A stretch of DNA of 64,000 nt from Lasiosphaeris hirsuta (Eukaryota > Ascomycota > Sordariomycetes > Sordariales > Lasiosphaeriaceae), in assembly GCA_030549175.1 (NCBI GenBank), contig JAUKUA010000006.1:2542001-2606000 (forward strand). The letters are read 5' to 3'. The notes below the pieces were generated by a model. That model was not told where the DNA came from and made no database searches. It worked only from the letters and a program-made list of their open reading frames with translations. The position numbers and the translations under genes are program-made. Of this stretch, positions 22,722 through 35,651 are shown one piece after another. The stretch's first letter is position 1; every line of letters starts with the position of its first letter.

Positions 22722-23579
22722 CTAAACCTCGGATAGGAAGAGCCCCAGACCAACCTCGCCAGAGCTTCGTCTAAATAGTGCCAGAGCTATGACCACGTCT
22801 TGGTCAAGACATCACTATCGACACGCCTTCGTTGGCTCTGCCTACCACTCAGAAACCTCTTTCAAAGTCTTCAAGAGGCCCCTCTACATTGGAAAATAGC
22901 CTTCAAATCTTTCCAAAGCCTAAAAGCTTTGGTAGTCAGGACTTCAGGCGCCCTTCTAAAGACACACCCGTCTTGTCTTGGGCCCAGGTTGAACACGCAA
23001 CACCTCGGCTCTCAACGCAAACGAGTTGTTCAAAGTGTTCAACACATGCATTCATCGCTGCCATGCCTGGCGCCACTCCGCGGCCTGGCATAAATCAATC
23101 TAATAATGCCCATGAGATTTACAACCCATAGTACATGCTAGCCTATCCGTGGCACTCACTCCCACCCACTCACACGCCAGCATACGTTCAAAGACATCCC
23201 ACCGTGCCTCATCCATGCCATCCCATTCCACTGCACCCAACACCCCAGACTGTGTTTACAGTCCCGGCCCAGAACCCACCCTCAGAGGGGCGTTGCCAAC
23301 GTAATCGCAAATGTCGAGAAAGAACCCGGAAAAGAACCCCGTACCCCAGCCCCCAAACAGTGTAAACCCCCATCCGTCCCTATGTGGGCCCCCCTTATGT
23401 ACCCCGCTGCCAGACAGCCAAGGAAATAGAAGAAGAAAAAAACAGCCACATGAAACAGTCGCAACATAGTAGACAAACTCCAAGTTGCCGCTATTCCCTC
23501 CCTTCTTGCCAACTCACTCAATACCCAGCAACGATATCATACCCTGCTCCAAGCCATTTCTACCTCTCAAGTGATATTT
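22722..23579. other. Intergenic, no gene seen
   Basis: Spacer between the nuclease-like gene's start and the 3' end of atg13. Open frames here are short and unlike proteins. Confidence 0.5.
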
Positions 23580-26539
23580 TCACCACCCCCTTCTGCTGAC
23601 ACCTCGGGGCTCAAATCCCTCTCCCTCCCTCTCTCTCTCACGCTCCCTCTCCGCTCCGCTCAAGCCTCCCCTGGCACTTCCACCCCGGCCCTCCTCCAGG
23701 CTCCTTCTCGAAGGTCTCTCTAGTTCCGACATGGCAAACAGCAGCGGTTCATCATCCGCCCCTTCTTCGCCTCCCCCAACGGCAATCCTGTACCTGCCTT
23801 GCGAAAATGAGCCCCTGCTGGATCCCGGTGTTGCCGGCCTCGTACGTCCCATATACCTGACCCCACGATATGGGTTCGCCTCGGATAGCAGCCCGGCGGG
23901 CGAGGCAGAGGCCGAACCCAGACCAAGACCTAGACCCTTGTCGTGCTCCGCCGTCTCCGGCAGCGACTCCTGTCCCGATCCCGACGAAGCACGGATATCC
24001 GCTGCGGGCTGCAGGCTGGCCGGCGAGATATTCCCAGCAGCGATGTTGCGCTGGAGCGACAACAGCGTGCTAAGTGTCGGCGCCTCACCACGATCGTCCG
24101 CGCCTAGGCTGATACTGCGTTGCGCCAGATCCGGGTCGTCCTCACCTCCCCCGGCCAATGAGCGGTGCTGCTGTGCGACCGAACTGGCGCGCCGGTTGGT
24201 GTTGCCCGTGTGAAGGAGTCTGGGCGACAGTGGGATGTCGATGGCCGTGGTGCCCTCTTGGCTGACGGGCGTATCGTCCGAGCCTTCTTCCTCGGTCGCC
24301 ACGATAGCCGTCCTTCGGGATTGACGGCGCGTCGGCTGGCCCTGGTAGTCAATGATCGAATTCTCACTCAGACGAGATGGGATGGCCGGAGTGTGGGGGG
24401 TGTGGGGTGAGAGAGGTTTCCCGGGAGAAGATGAGGCCGACATGGACGCCGGGTTGATCATGTTTGGTACATTGGCCAGCTGTCGACTCGATGTGGTCGA
24501 TGACCGCTGCAGATGCACTGATGAAGTCATGGACTCGGTGAGCATATTGTTAGACTCCCGCATCAGTTGAAATTTCGATAATTGTGCGGCCGTTCTCTTA
24601 GCAGCTGAAGATTCACCCTTCTTGTTGGGCTCAAAGCTCTGAAGCGTCTTTCGACTGTCTAGCGCCTTGAGAAAATCCGAGATATTATCATCGTCGGTTG
24701 CAAAGGAGCCTGAACTAGCCGCTCCGCCGGCCTCTGCGAGAAGACCGGATCCAGGTTGGGCTGAAGAGGAAAGACTCTGCTTCCCACTGCTCCCCCCCTC
24801 ATCGTCGCCCTTGCTCTGCCCTCCAAAGGAAGGCCGTCCCCTGCGGTGTGAAAAACTGCTGCTGTAGCGGCTGCCTGGTCTCGGGGAACCTGTGGTCTGG
24901 GGTACATCTTGTGGCGCGCTCGGCGGACCGCCGCGCAACGAAGCTGCCATACCGGCCGTAAGAGATGAGTTCTTCTTAGCATGGCCGCTGAGCCCCGATG
25001 GTCGTGAATACGACTGGGGCGATGCGGGCACCTCTCCGTCCGGTATCCTGGGCGATCCTGACAGGGAGCCTGCCTTGAATGGCTGAAACGATACCGATGG
25101 TCGCCTGTTTGTGCCGTCTAAACTTCGCAGAGTAGGGCGAGCCCCCGAGCCACGAATAGGTAGTGAATGTGAAGGTTCTGACCGATCGATACTTGCCGCT
25201 GTGGACCCAGCTGAGCTTGTATCGGATCCAATTGGGCGCACCGCCTTGAGGGCGGAAATAGGGCTTGTACCTGGTGCTCCCGCGCCGTGGAATGTTGAGA
25301 GGCTCCCATACGTCTGCTGTGGCTCCTGTGCCCCGCGTGTGCTGTGAGCTTGGCCACGAGACGGGAGAGACCCCGGCTCGGCATATGAGCCCGATCGCGC
25401 ATGCGACCGCCCTTGTTGCGGCCTTTGCGCTATGGATGGCTTGAAAAAGGTTTCGTCTACTCCCATGAAACGCGAGCTCAGCAGTGACTCTGAATCGTCG
25501 ACCCGGAAGCTGCAGTCGTTGCGGTACGTCACGGACGCGTAGAAGCGGCCTACGGGGACCTCCAAGTCCCCAAATACGTAGTCGGTGACAACGTCCCTCC
25601 CGTCATAGAGTGGCTGCCGCAAGAGATCACAGCTGCTGTACTCGGGTTCGGCCTGCAGAACGCGGCACTTCACCTCGAGCGCCGGATGTATGCCCTTAGC
25701 TAATGCCTGTTGCGAATACTTCCAACAAGGCATGATGCGGGTCGCCACAAATAAGGAGCGGAAGAAGACAATGCTCTTCTTGTAGATAGTCGGCAGGTTG
25801 GGACCGAACTCTTCTCGGTCGCCAGTCGGAATGCACTTCAGTTCGATTCGCCATCTCTCCAACACGACCTCGGTGTTTCGCTTCTGTTGCCGCCTCTTAG
25901 GGCTTTCGTCACTCGACGTCTCTGACGTATTCAGCGCCTCCAGAACATCCCACCTCTTGCCATATTCATCCACTACGACGAGGCTCTGGCTGTTGGACAG
26001 TCGGGACGCGTCGAGGTAGGTTTCGATAATCATCGGCGGCGGGCGCCTCTCGAAGCTGCCGCTAGTCTTGTACACCTGGAGTTCCCGTTTGAAGTCGTCG
26101 GTGTCATCGGTCTCTATTTGGAACTGCAATGGCCATGTCAGAATTGTGGCCTAGAAGTCACCTACTGTCTGCGAATGCGCTTACCCATTTGCTTCTCTTC
26201 CCCGTTGGTTTTATGTTGATGCGCGATTGCAGAATTAGTACGGCGGCTTTGAGGTAGAAATTCTAGAAGCAATTCGGTCAGTCTAACCTCGGAGCTTCTA
26301 GGACAAGCATCTCGCACCTGTACAATCTGATCCAGCTTCTTTATTGACTCTCTGCTGGGGCCTATGCCAGCGCTGCCACTCGTGTCCATGGACCCATCCT
26401 GGCTGGTCGCCTCGGAGCCGGCTCGAGGACGAGCCGTCAGGCCGAATGCTTCTCGCTGGTTGTTTGTTCGTGTGGGGTTGGTTTTGGGAGAGGATGCGGG
26501 GGAGGATACCCTCGGGGGGTGGCGGGATTGTTGGTGCAT
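23580..26539 (-). CDS. atg13: Autophagy-related protein 13
   Basis: Three exons in transcript order 26539..26318, 26262..26185, 26123..23580; 947 aa. After a disordered ~70-residue start, the HORMA-type domain runs over residues ~70-300. Its signature segments are KKLDQIVQNFYLKAAVLILQ, which is only intact after splicing, then RWRIELKCIP, YKKSIVFFRSLFVATRIMP and the later GRFYASVTYRNDCSF. The long Ser/Pro/Gly-rich C-terminal tail is the usual phospho-regulated Atg1/Atg17-binding region, and it ends in an Arg/Glu-rich stretch. Atg13 is the regulatory partner of the Atg1 kinase at the phagophore assembly site; TOR phosphorylation of the tail holds autophagy off when nutrients are ample (family knowledge). 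The middle exon is just 78 nt. The start was set at the only ATG giving the expected N-terminal extension. Confidence 0.95.
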
Positions 26540-29500
26540 TGCTGCGGCTGGAGGTTTCGAGGGAATTCGAGGTCGTTCACATGGGCGCCGAGGTGGCCTG
26601 CGTCCACGATGCGTTTTCTTTCTTCTTTTGCTGGTCGACCGGCCTCGGGAGTCGAAGGGTCAGGTAAGATGAGGCAACCGATAAAAACCACCAAAGTGTT
26701 GTAGGGTCGAATGGAAGTGGCGGCGTGCGTCAGACAGGGGGGTTTTGTCGAGGTGAGCGGATCTTCGCATCCATCGTTCTGCAGCGGCGGCCGCCAGTAT
26801 CCTGTTGAAATTTTAAATAGAGGCCGAGGATAATAGGAGGTTGTTGGAGACGGCTGTCGGCTGCTACCCCAAGGCAGACTTGGACTTGGGAGGAGAGTGG
26901 CAGCGAGTGGCCGGGGGATTGAAGGTCGGGGGGGGAGGGGGCTCCAAGGTGGAAGAGGGAGCGAGGTGCCGTGCACGGCTGTTTTAGGTGATTTTTGGTG
27001 GTTGCTGGTCGCCGATTGCTGGTTGCTGGTAGGTTGGCGGTGACGGTCCCAAGGTTAGGTTACGAAGGTAGGCAGACGAGCAACGGCCCGCGGAGGCTCT
27101 AGCCCTGGCGGCTCGGTGGAGGCCAATAACCTGTGGCTGCGCGCATCTAGAGTGCACGCATCGATGTGCTGTGTGCTGCCGTGCTCTGCTGTACGCCCAT
27201 GTAGAACTTGCTTGCCTAGCGCTGCGGTACTCTGTACTGCTGTTCTACTGCTGTTGTACATACGTCTGGTCTGTATTCAAGGCCCAATTGTCGATTAAAT
27301 GCGGCAAAATGCTGCCAAATTCTGCACAGAACACCGTCACCAGCGATGTCGGAAGAAAGGGCGCTTGCCGCACAGGTTTGAGACGGATGGGTAGTCTCGC
27401 CCTGACAGATTGGGGGGTGACAAGGAGACAAGCACAAGGAAGCAGCTCGCAGCTCGCAGCTCGCAGCCCACAGTCATGGGCAGCCCTCCCGTCAACCATT
27501 CCTAAAAGATGAGGTCAGACAGGGGGCAAAGGCACAGGGACTCTCCAGGAGCCCCCAACTGCACTAGAGCTGAGTAAGGAGTGGCGACAGCTGGCAGCCC
27601 CAGGGTCAGGGTCTCACGGGAACCAAGGTCACACTGACCTCCTGCTTCTCGTGATAGCGGATTTATCTTTCGTCATCAGGACATATCCGACGATAACCAG
27701 ATCCAGATTGGCGAATCGCCAAGGCCGAACCACGGGCGGTCCTCGCCCCTTATCAGCGAGATAAGATAACCCCATCGAGGGACGAACGGCGCAGCGATGT
27801 ATCAATACAGCAATCCAGCAGCGCAATTGATCGAGTTTCGGACGACAACACGCTGACGGGAAAACACGCTTGTTTGTCAGCCTCTTCTTTTTTTTTCCCT
27901 CCCTCCACGAGCACAAGCAGGATTCAATGTGTGTATGCAAGCAGATAGGGCTGGGGGGCGGGGTTCTGCCTGGAGCCGCGTGGCTGGATCGACTCGCTCT
28001 GCGAGCTTGGAGCTTGGGAGCCTGGAGCTCATGCAGCACCAGCACCAGCCCCAGCACCAGCACCAGCACCAGCACCAGCACCAGCACCAGCACAAGCAGC
28101 AAGCAGTGATACACAACGCTTGACAAAACAACCGCAAAGTTGGAGAGGAGGCCGGGGAAAGTGGAGCGGATAGAGCCAACGGTTTGTAACGTACTCTCCT
28201 CAAACACCAGCTCGGTTGTTAGTGTACAGAGGGAAACTTAGACGAACATGATCACCTCTCGGGACTCCAACTGACAGGCATCAATACTCAAAACAATGGA
28301 ATAATATAGAGCCGATAGAATGCCAGCAAGCCGAGTAACTTATGCAGAGGCTATTAATGGGGGTTGAGGCGTTGGCTAGAAATGGTCGAGAAATAAATAG
28401 CCAGCATGGTGGCGGCCGGTTCACAGCAGCACGTCGTCTCGACAAAAGCAATGGACCAAATAACTGGGCCAAGCTGCAGTGTACCCCTTCCTTCCGATGA
28501 CTCCTGCCGACGCCGAAGCGGGAACCTGGAACGGAACCCCCTCACGACGCCAGCCCTGCAATGTGGTGCGCGCCAATGCCACGACGGCAGCAGATGCCGA
28601 CCCGCAGCTGCAGCAAACCAGGACGCCAACCAGCACAACAAGCAGTACGACACAAGTCCCCAACAGGCTGCCGATATAACAAGCAGCACCCAGCGTCCCC
28701 CTCGCCGCCGCCGCCCAAAGTCATTGGCCCGGGGCGGGCAGCTGGCTGCCTGCGGTGACAGGCGGGCCCAGTGCGGCCGACCGACCGGTCCATGAGAAAA
28801 ACAAGGCGGACAGAAGATTGGACACGGAAAATCCCAACATCCCTTGTTCGCCCTTCCCGTCCCGTCTCCAGTCCGGACCCGGCGGCCGGCATCGGGGGCC
28901 CGTGTCCGCCGTGCATAATAATAACTTCCCCTTACCCCCCCTTCCCCAGTCAGTCCCGCCCCTATCAAATCGAAGCCCCAGGTTTAGGTCCTCCTCTCAT
29001 TGATTGGGCCAGAGACACAGCAACGGCATGCCGCCGGTCAGCTCCCCAGCCAGCCAGGGCTCGCATCACCACAACGATTCCACGTGGAGGCATGATGAGC
29101 GACATCACCCACAGGGCCACAGGCGCGCCATCCAGGTTGGATGGGCTTCCAGCCAACCCGGCGCCAATGACCCACCACCGTTGCACCAAGCCTGCGCTAG
29201 TAAGGGGCAACTGTACCCGTCTCGCCGGTTTCTCTCCGCGTGCTCGCCTATCACCAAGTGGCCGTATCACAGCCCGCCACATCTGAATGCTTCGGCTTCA
29301 CTCAAATCTGCACTCAAACCTGCATCCTACATAAGCATTATCAGCACCTTCCATACTGTGAGGTATGCAGCATATGCACACAAACAATACCGCCATTACA
29401 GCGAATCCCCTTCCAACCCGACCGGGGAGCCGGGCCACCCGTGAACTTGGCGCACAGCTCAAGCTGGCACTTATTATACGCCGGCAACTTCAACATCGCC

Positions 29501-29575
29501 GGGAGCCAAAAAAAAAAAAAAAAAAAAACCCAAACCTTGTGTATATATATCCGTGAGGACTCGTGGCTCTACCCA
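26540..29575. other. Intergenic region with simple repeats
   Basis: About 3 kb between atg13 and the IBTK-like gene. The atg13 promoter end (26560-27000) is G/T-rich. A CAGCAC tract and an A-run of about 19 nt (29509-29527) are the only structures seen. No ORF is convincing on either strand. Confidence 0.5.
28033..28094 (+). repeat. CAGCAC hexamer repeat
   Basis: About ten near-perfect tandem copies of CAGCAC, with one unit reading CAGCCC. On the opposite strand it reads as Gly/Trp/Cys/Val-Leu in different frames and is not part of a convincing gene. Confidence 0.9.
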
Positions 29576-32500
29576 TCACCCAGCTCTCCCTCCGCCGGTC
29601 GCCTGCGTCGCAAGCGTGGCATCGCGCCGTCCGCCTCTCCCCTTTTCCCTACCTCCGACCTCTCCACCGCCTCTTGCAACTCCACCCGCTGCCCCCGCCC
29701 CCGCCACACTTCCACCTCTCCCCTTCCCCCCACCCCGTCCCCTCCATCCCCCACTCTTCCCGCTCCTCCCCTCCCCGCTTTCGCGGGTTTCGCGGGCTCT
29801 TGACTCCCGCGCCACCCGTCTCACCTCCTCCTCCTGGGTCCGCCGGCTCTCGACGTCCCACCACTCTTGGAATGCCTGCTCCTGCTGTATTTCTTGTAAT
29901 GATCGCCTGGCAGCGGCTTCGCGGACCGCCTCCTTGTCACGCCGCTGCTGGCCGATGATGTCGGCCATGGTGTCGAGGCCGAGCCCAAGGAGGGGTGACG
30001 TCCGCGACGGCGGCGGGAGGTAAGATTTGGAGTGGGGGATAAGAGGTTTTGACTCGGCTGGGGTCGGTGCTGACGTTGGTGCAGATGCCTTGGGTGTGCT
30101 GCTGCTGCTGCCGCTTGGGGTTGTTGTGTTGAGTTTTGCTGTCGAGCGGGGGTTGGGGATGGCGCGCTGGCCTGAGAAACGGGTGTCGGGTGACGCTGTT
30201 CGCCTCTGGATTGGCGTTGTTTTCGTCTCGGCAGCGATCAGGGACTTGGCCATTGGTGAAGATGTGGTCGGGGTGCCCGCTGATAGGAGGTTGCTTGATG
30301 ACGCTCCCGTCTTCCCTGTGGCCACTTTCCAAGGCACGACCTGTGCATCGCCGGTCAACTTGTCCCATGCCTTCTTTGGTGTCTGGGTGTCAACTGTTGT
30401 TAGAGTTGCCTGGACCGCTTGTTGTTGCTGCTGCTGTCTCTTCTTCTCCTTCTGTGATAGCTTGGGCTGAGCGAGCTTCGGTCCCGCATCCATGGCCCTT
30501 TGGGCAGCGAGGCCTGCTGACAGAGTCGACCGATTGGTGCTCTCCGACTGGATGATAGTGCGTAGGTCCAGCTTCGAGGTTGATGCCGTGGACCGTTTCC
30601 AGGGATTCCCATCTTTGCCTTGCAGCGGTGAGGCGAATTCCCGGCCAGTCCGTGTCTCTCCCGTATAGGATGTCGCCAGCGCACCTGATGGAGCCAAGCT
30701 CTCGTTTTCAATACCATCCTTTCTACCTCTCTCCTTCCACGGACTGCCCAGCGCCGGAATCCGATCCAACTCAGACACCGCATCTAGGTGTCTCTGAGGC
30801 TTGGTAAGTGGACTGTTCATTGGCGATTGGTCTTCTTCATCCATATCGAAGATAAGATCTGCCTGTGATGTCCTTGGTCGAATACTTGGGCTGAATGGTT
30901 CGTTCCGGCCAGCCTTGGACGCCTTTCTGGCCCTGTCAGGAGAAGGAGTGGCCTGTCCGACATCGTCAAGACTGCCAAACTTACCCTTGGCCCATGACTG
31001 CAGCTTTCTCTCGTCCTCTCTCTGGGTCTTGTAAGCCATCTCTTTCACCCTTATCTGCCTTTCTTCATCAATATCCTGAGCGAGTTCAGGGTAAGTCTCA
31101 TGAAGCAGCAGTTCAGCTTGGCCGCCCTTTGTAAAGGGCATATGCGTGGCTTGGTTGGCTCGGACAACCTCATCGAGGTCCAGAAGCAAGTCCTTGTCCA
31201 GCTCGTCCAAGAGATGGTTCTCAAGCATGGACTCCAACTGTAAACAAATGTACTCCAGGCCAACATCCTTAAACTCTGTAACTGAGAAAGGGCTAATGGC
31301 GTTCAAGAAGTCCGCGATATTGCGAATGTTGGCAAACCTGCCCATCATTTGCTGGCAGATTTGCGATAACCGGTCCAGCATCAAGTAGTCTGCAATGGAC
31401 ATCACATGCATCACCAGGTCGAGGAAGTCTTCGAATGAATCGCAAACAGCAGGGTCGAATAAGTCTGCGCCAACATCGCCATATAGGAACCGCAATGCAT
31501 ACTTGAACGCACCCGGGTCCATATGCTTCAGGTCGATCCTGACCCTGTTATCTGGGCCGTCTGCGGGATCCTGTGCACTACGACGCGCAGCAAGCCACCG
31601 ACCTCTAGATCGTCCATGAAAGAGAACCTTGAACCAAGGGCATCTCTGGCAAACAAGCATGCTGTGAACGGGAACCTCGGCCCCATTAAGTTCAAGCAGA
31701 GTATCGCCGTCGTCAAAGAACCGCCGATCTTTAGTTGCGAGCCTAAAATCTTCGTCCATGGACCTTTTAGGACTCGTATGGAGCCGTGCTGCCGCCTCGA
31801 GGGTACCCAAATTAAGACGTGTAGCGAGTTTCATGACCTCTACTCGGACCTGACGGTATCGGTATGCCATCGCCGGAGCCCCGCGAGCGAAATTCCATGC
31901 CGGGATAACCTTATCCTCGTATAGGAAGAGGACAAGATTGAGGAGGGATAATAAGTCCAGTCCCTGGAAAGTAAGCACAGTCTTGCCATCGATGCTACTA
32001 ACCGTAAATACTTCCGAAAGTTCATACGACCCCGTCTTCCGGAACTGCGCCAGAGCATTCCTCAACACAGAACTTCGAGCCGCCAAAATCCAACCGTGGA
32101 CTGGGACTGCCAGATCTGGTTCAGAGGACGTGCAAATGGCGGCATCCAAGGCAGAGTGGCCATATCTCCAAGATTCCAGATGCCGCCGGATATCCTTCTC
32201 AAGCTCGTGAGATTTGAGCACCTCGTAGGCCACAGGACCAAGCCTGGCTTTGGTGGCCTCATTCACCCAGTACTTGGAATCGCCTTGTCCTTGATTGGCC
32301 AGTTCCCAAGCCTTAAATTCAGCCAGACAATTCAGTGGCGCAACATCTTGCCACAGCGACTGTTCATCAATGCCCAACTGCTCCTTAAGAACATCCGAAT
32401 CCTGGCGGATAGCAGCAAAAGCGCCATACCCAGACGTCCGAACAGCAGACACTCTTGTGATATACGGCACTCTCTGGAATTTGAAGTCCTTCCGCTTCGG

Positions 32501-34443
32501 TTCTGAAGAAGCAGAGCAATACGGGTCCTTGGCTTTTGCTCGCTTGATCCTACGCCAGACGGCGCCGGAGTGTGTGCTGATGATGACGGAACCGTGCTCG
32601 CCTACCCCGACCGACTTCGCGCCATCTTTCCTAGCATTCCAAATACACTGTGGCGGCGTCACGGCGCTTTTGAGTTTGGATGGGTTGGTTGTGGATGTGG
32701 CTGGCGGGTTCATCTCGATCTTGTGGTCCAAATTCATGGTGAACAAGTCACCGCGAGACGTCAGGGCCGCGATTGTCTCGCCGCCAGAAGTGATGTGCTG
32801 AATGTGGTTCCGAACTGCCTCGTGACGAGTAGCCATGGAAAGACCAAATGTGTCGATTCCCGCAACCGGAAACTTGACAATATGGTAACCATAACCAGTG
32901 AACACGCAAACGGTGTGATTTTGAAGCAAGATGGTAGTCGCCTTGTCGATGGCCGTCACCATGACAATCGGGGAAGAAAATAAGGATGCTGCCACCTTTC
33001 TGGGAGTTTGCTGAAACTCGAGGGACCTCGAGTCGGCGTCCATCAAGGCAAGTTGGCCAATATTTTTGCCCCAGCAGTAAAGGGACAGCCCTGTGTGAGC
33101 GACGGAGTGAACGGAGGAGGCGGCAATCCCAAGAACTACCTCCTTCTTCAGCGCACCAAACACTTGACGGGGTAGAGTGCTGATGGGATCTTCGTCACTC
33201 TTAGCCGGCATTGGAAGTGCGTAACCCAACTGGCCATTGGCGTTGTTGCCCCATGTCCACAGCGACCCAGCGTCGTCGATGGCCATCGAATGATTCTGCC
33301 CGAGCGCAACTTTGACTAACTTCTTATCGGCTAATGGCCCTTGAACGGCGGTATGAGTGAAGCGCGTGTTCTCATCACCCAGCCCAAGTCTACCTCCTCG
33401 ACCGACCCCGCACACGTATAGGTTTGAGACCGGGTCAGTAGTCAGCACAGCGCTATGCAGCTTTGACAGCACGACGTCCAGTATCATCAAAGGCCGGTTT
33501 AGGACTAGGGTCGGTATCTTGCTCAGATCCTGGGATGCAGGCCCTTCCAAGCTGGCATCCTCGAGATACTCGTTGTGAAACCTTACAAGCAGGTGGTCTG
33601 GGCGCTCGAGATAGACGCGTTCGGGAAACTGGCGGTCATCTTCGTCACCGAAGCCCAAGGATAGGTTCCTGTTGCTCCCAAATGCATACAAGTCCTCCCC
33701 AAGACCATCAAGACTTGTGGTTTTCCTAATTTCAAGTCAGAAACGGACCCCTGCAAGCGTGAAAAAAAAAGAAAAAGCTAGGCAACTCACGGAGTACCGC
33801 CCTGAACACTCTCGGCATCATCGCTATCCGAATCATGGTCGGCCTTTTTATTCTCTACCAAGTCCTTCAAATTACGTTCCCCAATGGTGGAGTTATATAG
33901 GTCAAACGGGCTGTCGCCTGCGTGGTCCTTGGTCTTGATAAGCTGGCCAACTCGAGAAAGCGATGCCGCGTGTCCCATTAAATCCGACCTCTCCTTCTCC
34001 AGCAGCAGTCTAGCAATCGAGATATTTCCAGCGTACAGCGCCCGGTGGAGCGCGTTCCAGCCATTCTCGGGGTCCTGTATGTAGATGTCTATCGCCGGGT
34101 GTGCGAGCAAGGCTTCAACGAAAGAGATGGCGTTCTCGGCGGTCGAGGATGCCGCGCGCAGCAAAACGGTAAGGCCGACATGGTCGCGACTATTGACCTC
34201 GGTCCGCCCCAGTCCTCCGTTCCCATTTCGAGAGCCCCCAAAAGATGTTCCCGACCCAGGGGCTCGTCGCGACTTGGCCGAGGGACGCGGAGAGGTGCCG
34301 AGACCTCCAGGGCTCCCGGCAGCACCGAGGCCTACGCCTGGGCTCCGGGCGATGTTTTGTGAGCCATAGGCGGCTGGGGATAGGAGGCGCCGAAATTTTT
34401 CGACATCGTCTTCCCAGTAGTATTTCCACAAGAGGTGAGTCAT
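29576..34443 (-). CDS. Ankyrin-RCC1-double BTB protein (IBTK type)
   Basis: Exons 34443..33791 and 33725..29576; 1600 aa. The intron (65 nt) must use the acceptor AAATTAG at 33726, because an earlier AG would run into a stop. Ankyrin-type repeats lie at ~60-190 (WNALHRALYAGNISIARLLL), RCC1-like repeats at ~230-660 (VCGVGRGGRLGLGDENTRF, WTWGNNANGQLGY), and BTB/POZ domains at about 740-870 and 885-1030. The tail is long, low-complexity and basic. This order is that of human IBTK and fission yeast Btb1-like proteins, which act as substrate adaptors for Cul3 ubiquitin ligases. The longer open frame upstream (to 34779) has no ATG before this one except a TTG, so I start at MTHLLWKYYWEDDVEKF, which matches the family opening. 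The C-terminus is an Arg/Gly-rich (RGG-like) stretch. Confidence 0.9.
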
Positions 34444-35651
34444 TAGCCGATTTGCCGTTGGATGCCTCTCGTGGCGCTCTTGAATAGCACCTCGCTGTGA
34501 TTCTCGATGGATCACGGCGTGTTTAAAGGTGCGATAAGGAGCGCAAGAAAGACTTCCCCCGGGGGGTGTTTTTGGGATGGTCGCTCCTCGCCGTCGGGCT
34601 GGGATCAATGGCTGTGCGACTTTTTGCTGACGCGCCGGTGTGGGTGGCGACGGGAGTTCGAGTTGCGAGAACGGGGTTATCGGGATTTGGAGACGGGATG
34701 TCTGCCACGTCGATGTGGGTCCGGTTGGTCGAGCAGAAATCGAGTTGCGAGTCAGCAAAGGAGGATTCTGTCGCGGCAATCGCTGGAAATTAGGGTTCCG
34801 TGGGGCACTAGGTCACAGCGTACAGGGCAGGGCAGGGACGAAGATGCAACAACGTGGTGATTCTGAATATCGATTACCCGTCCACGGAACCCAGCGCGCG
34901 AGATAACCCCGCGCCCGCGACAGCTTGTTCCACAGCCAATCAGCCGCCGCGCTGGAAGCTCATGGTCTTCTCGTGCTCACTCTAGCACAGAGCAGAATTA
35001 GCCAGGTCAAAGCTATTGGCGAACCTATGACGCATATCCGTAGCTGTCAACCCTGTCTTCAGTTAGCGACGACTGGTGCTGGCACGTGGGCCTGCCGCAT
35101 GGCCATCTTTGATCGGCCTTCCCAGCAGCTGCAGAACAGTTTGGAGCATCCCCATAAGCTCCATCATTTGTCCTGACTCCCCCACTCCCCAGAAGGGGAA
35201 GCTGTCGAGACGGCAAGTCCTGATGGGGTAGCACGCTGCAGACAGCCCAATGCGCGCTGCCGTCTGAGTCCTGCAGTGCCACTCCATTAAACTCTACCGT
35301 CACCTGGTTCTCCAGATTATTTTCCCGTTGCCGATTCCGCGCTGGACTCGCGCGCATTTCACTGTCACTGGCTTAGATAATCGCTGGTAGCTACCCCTGT
35401 CTCCCCAGGATATGTGGTTGGGTTCACTAACTCCGATGCCGCTGGGCGTGAAATGTGGGGAGAAAGGGTGGGGGGTGCGGTCCAGTGCTCCAGGTACCAC
35501 ATCAACCCGCTTTTCCTCATTGAACCAACGCGCGATGAGGAGGTGACGATACAAAAGTTTTGTCCTCTTCTTGGCCTTTTTGTCCCGCATCTTTTTTTCT
35601 TGCACTCTCCTCCAAGGGCTCCCCTGTTGATCGCATCCCCGATATCCCACG
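34444..35651. other. Divergent promoter region
   Basis: 1.2 kb between the divergently transcribed IBTK-like and carrier genes. A pyrimidine-rich tract (about 35560-35640) lies just upstream of the carrier ATG. No gene supported. Confidence 0.55.

Noticed and set aside
34444..34779. N-terminal extension of the IBTK-like protein
   Set aside because: The frame is open but begins with TTG and has no ATG before 34443; sequence is basic, Pro-rich and unlike the family start.
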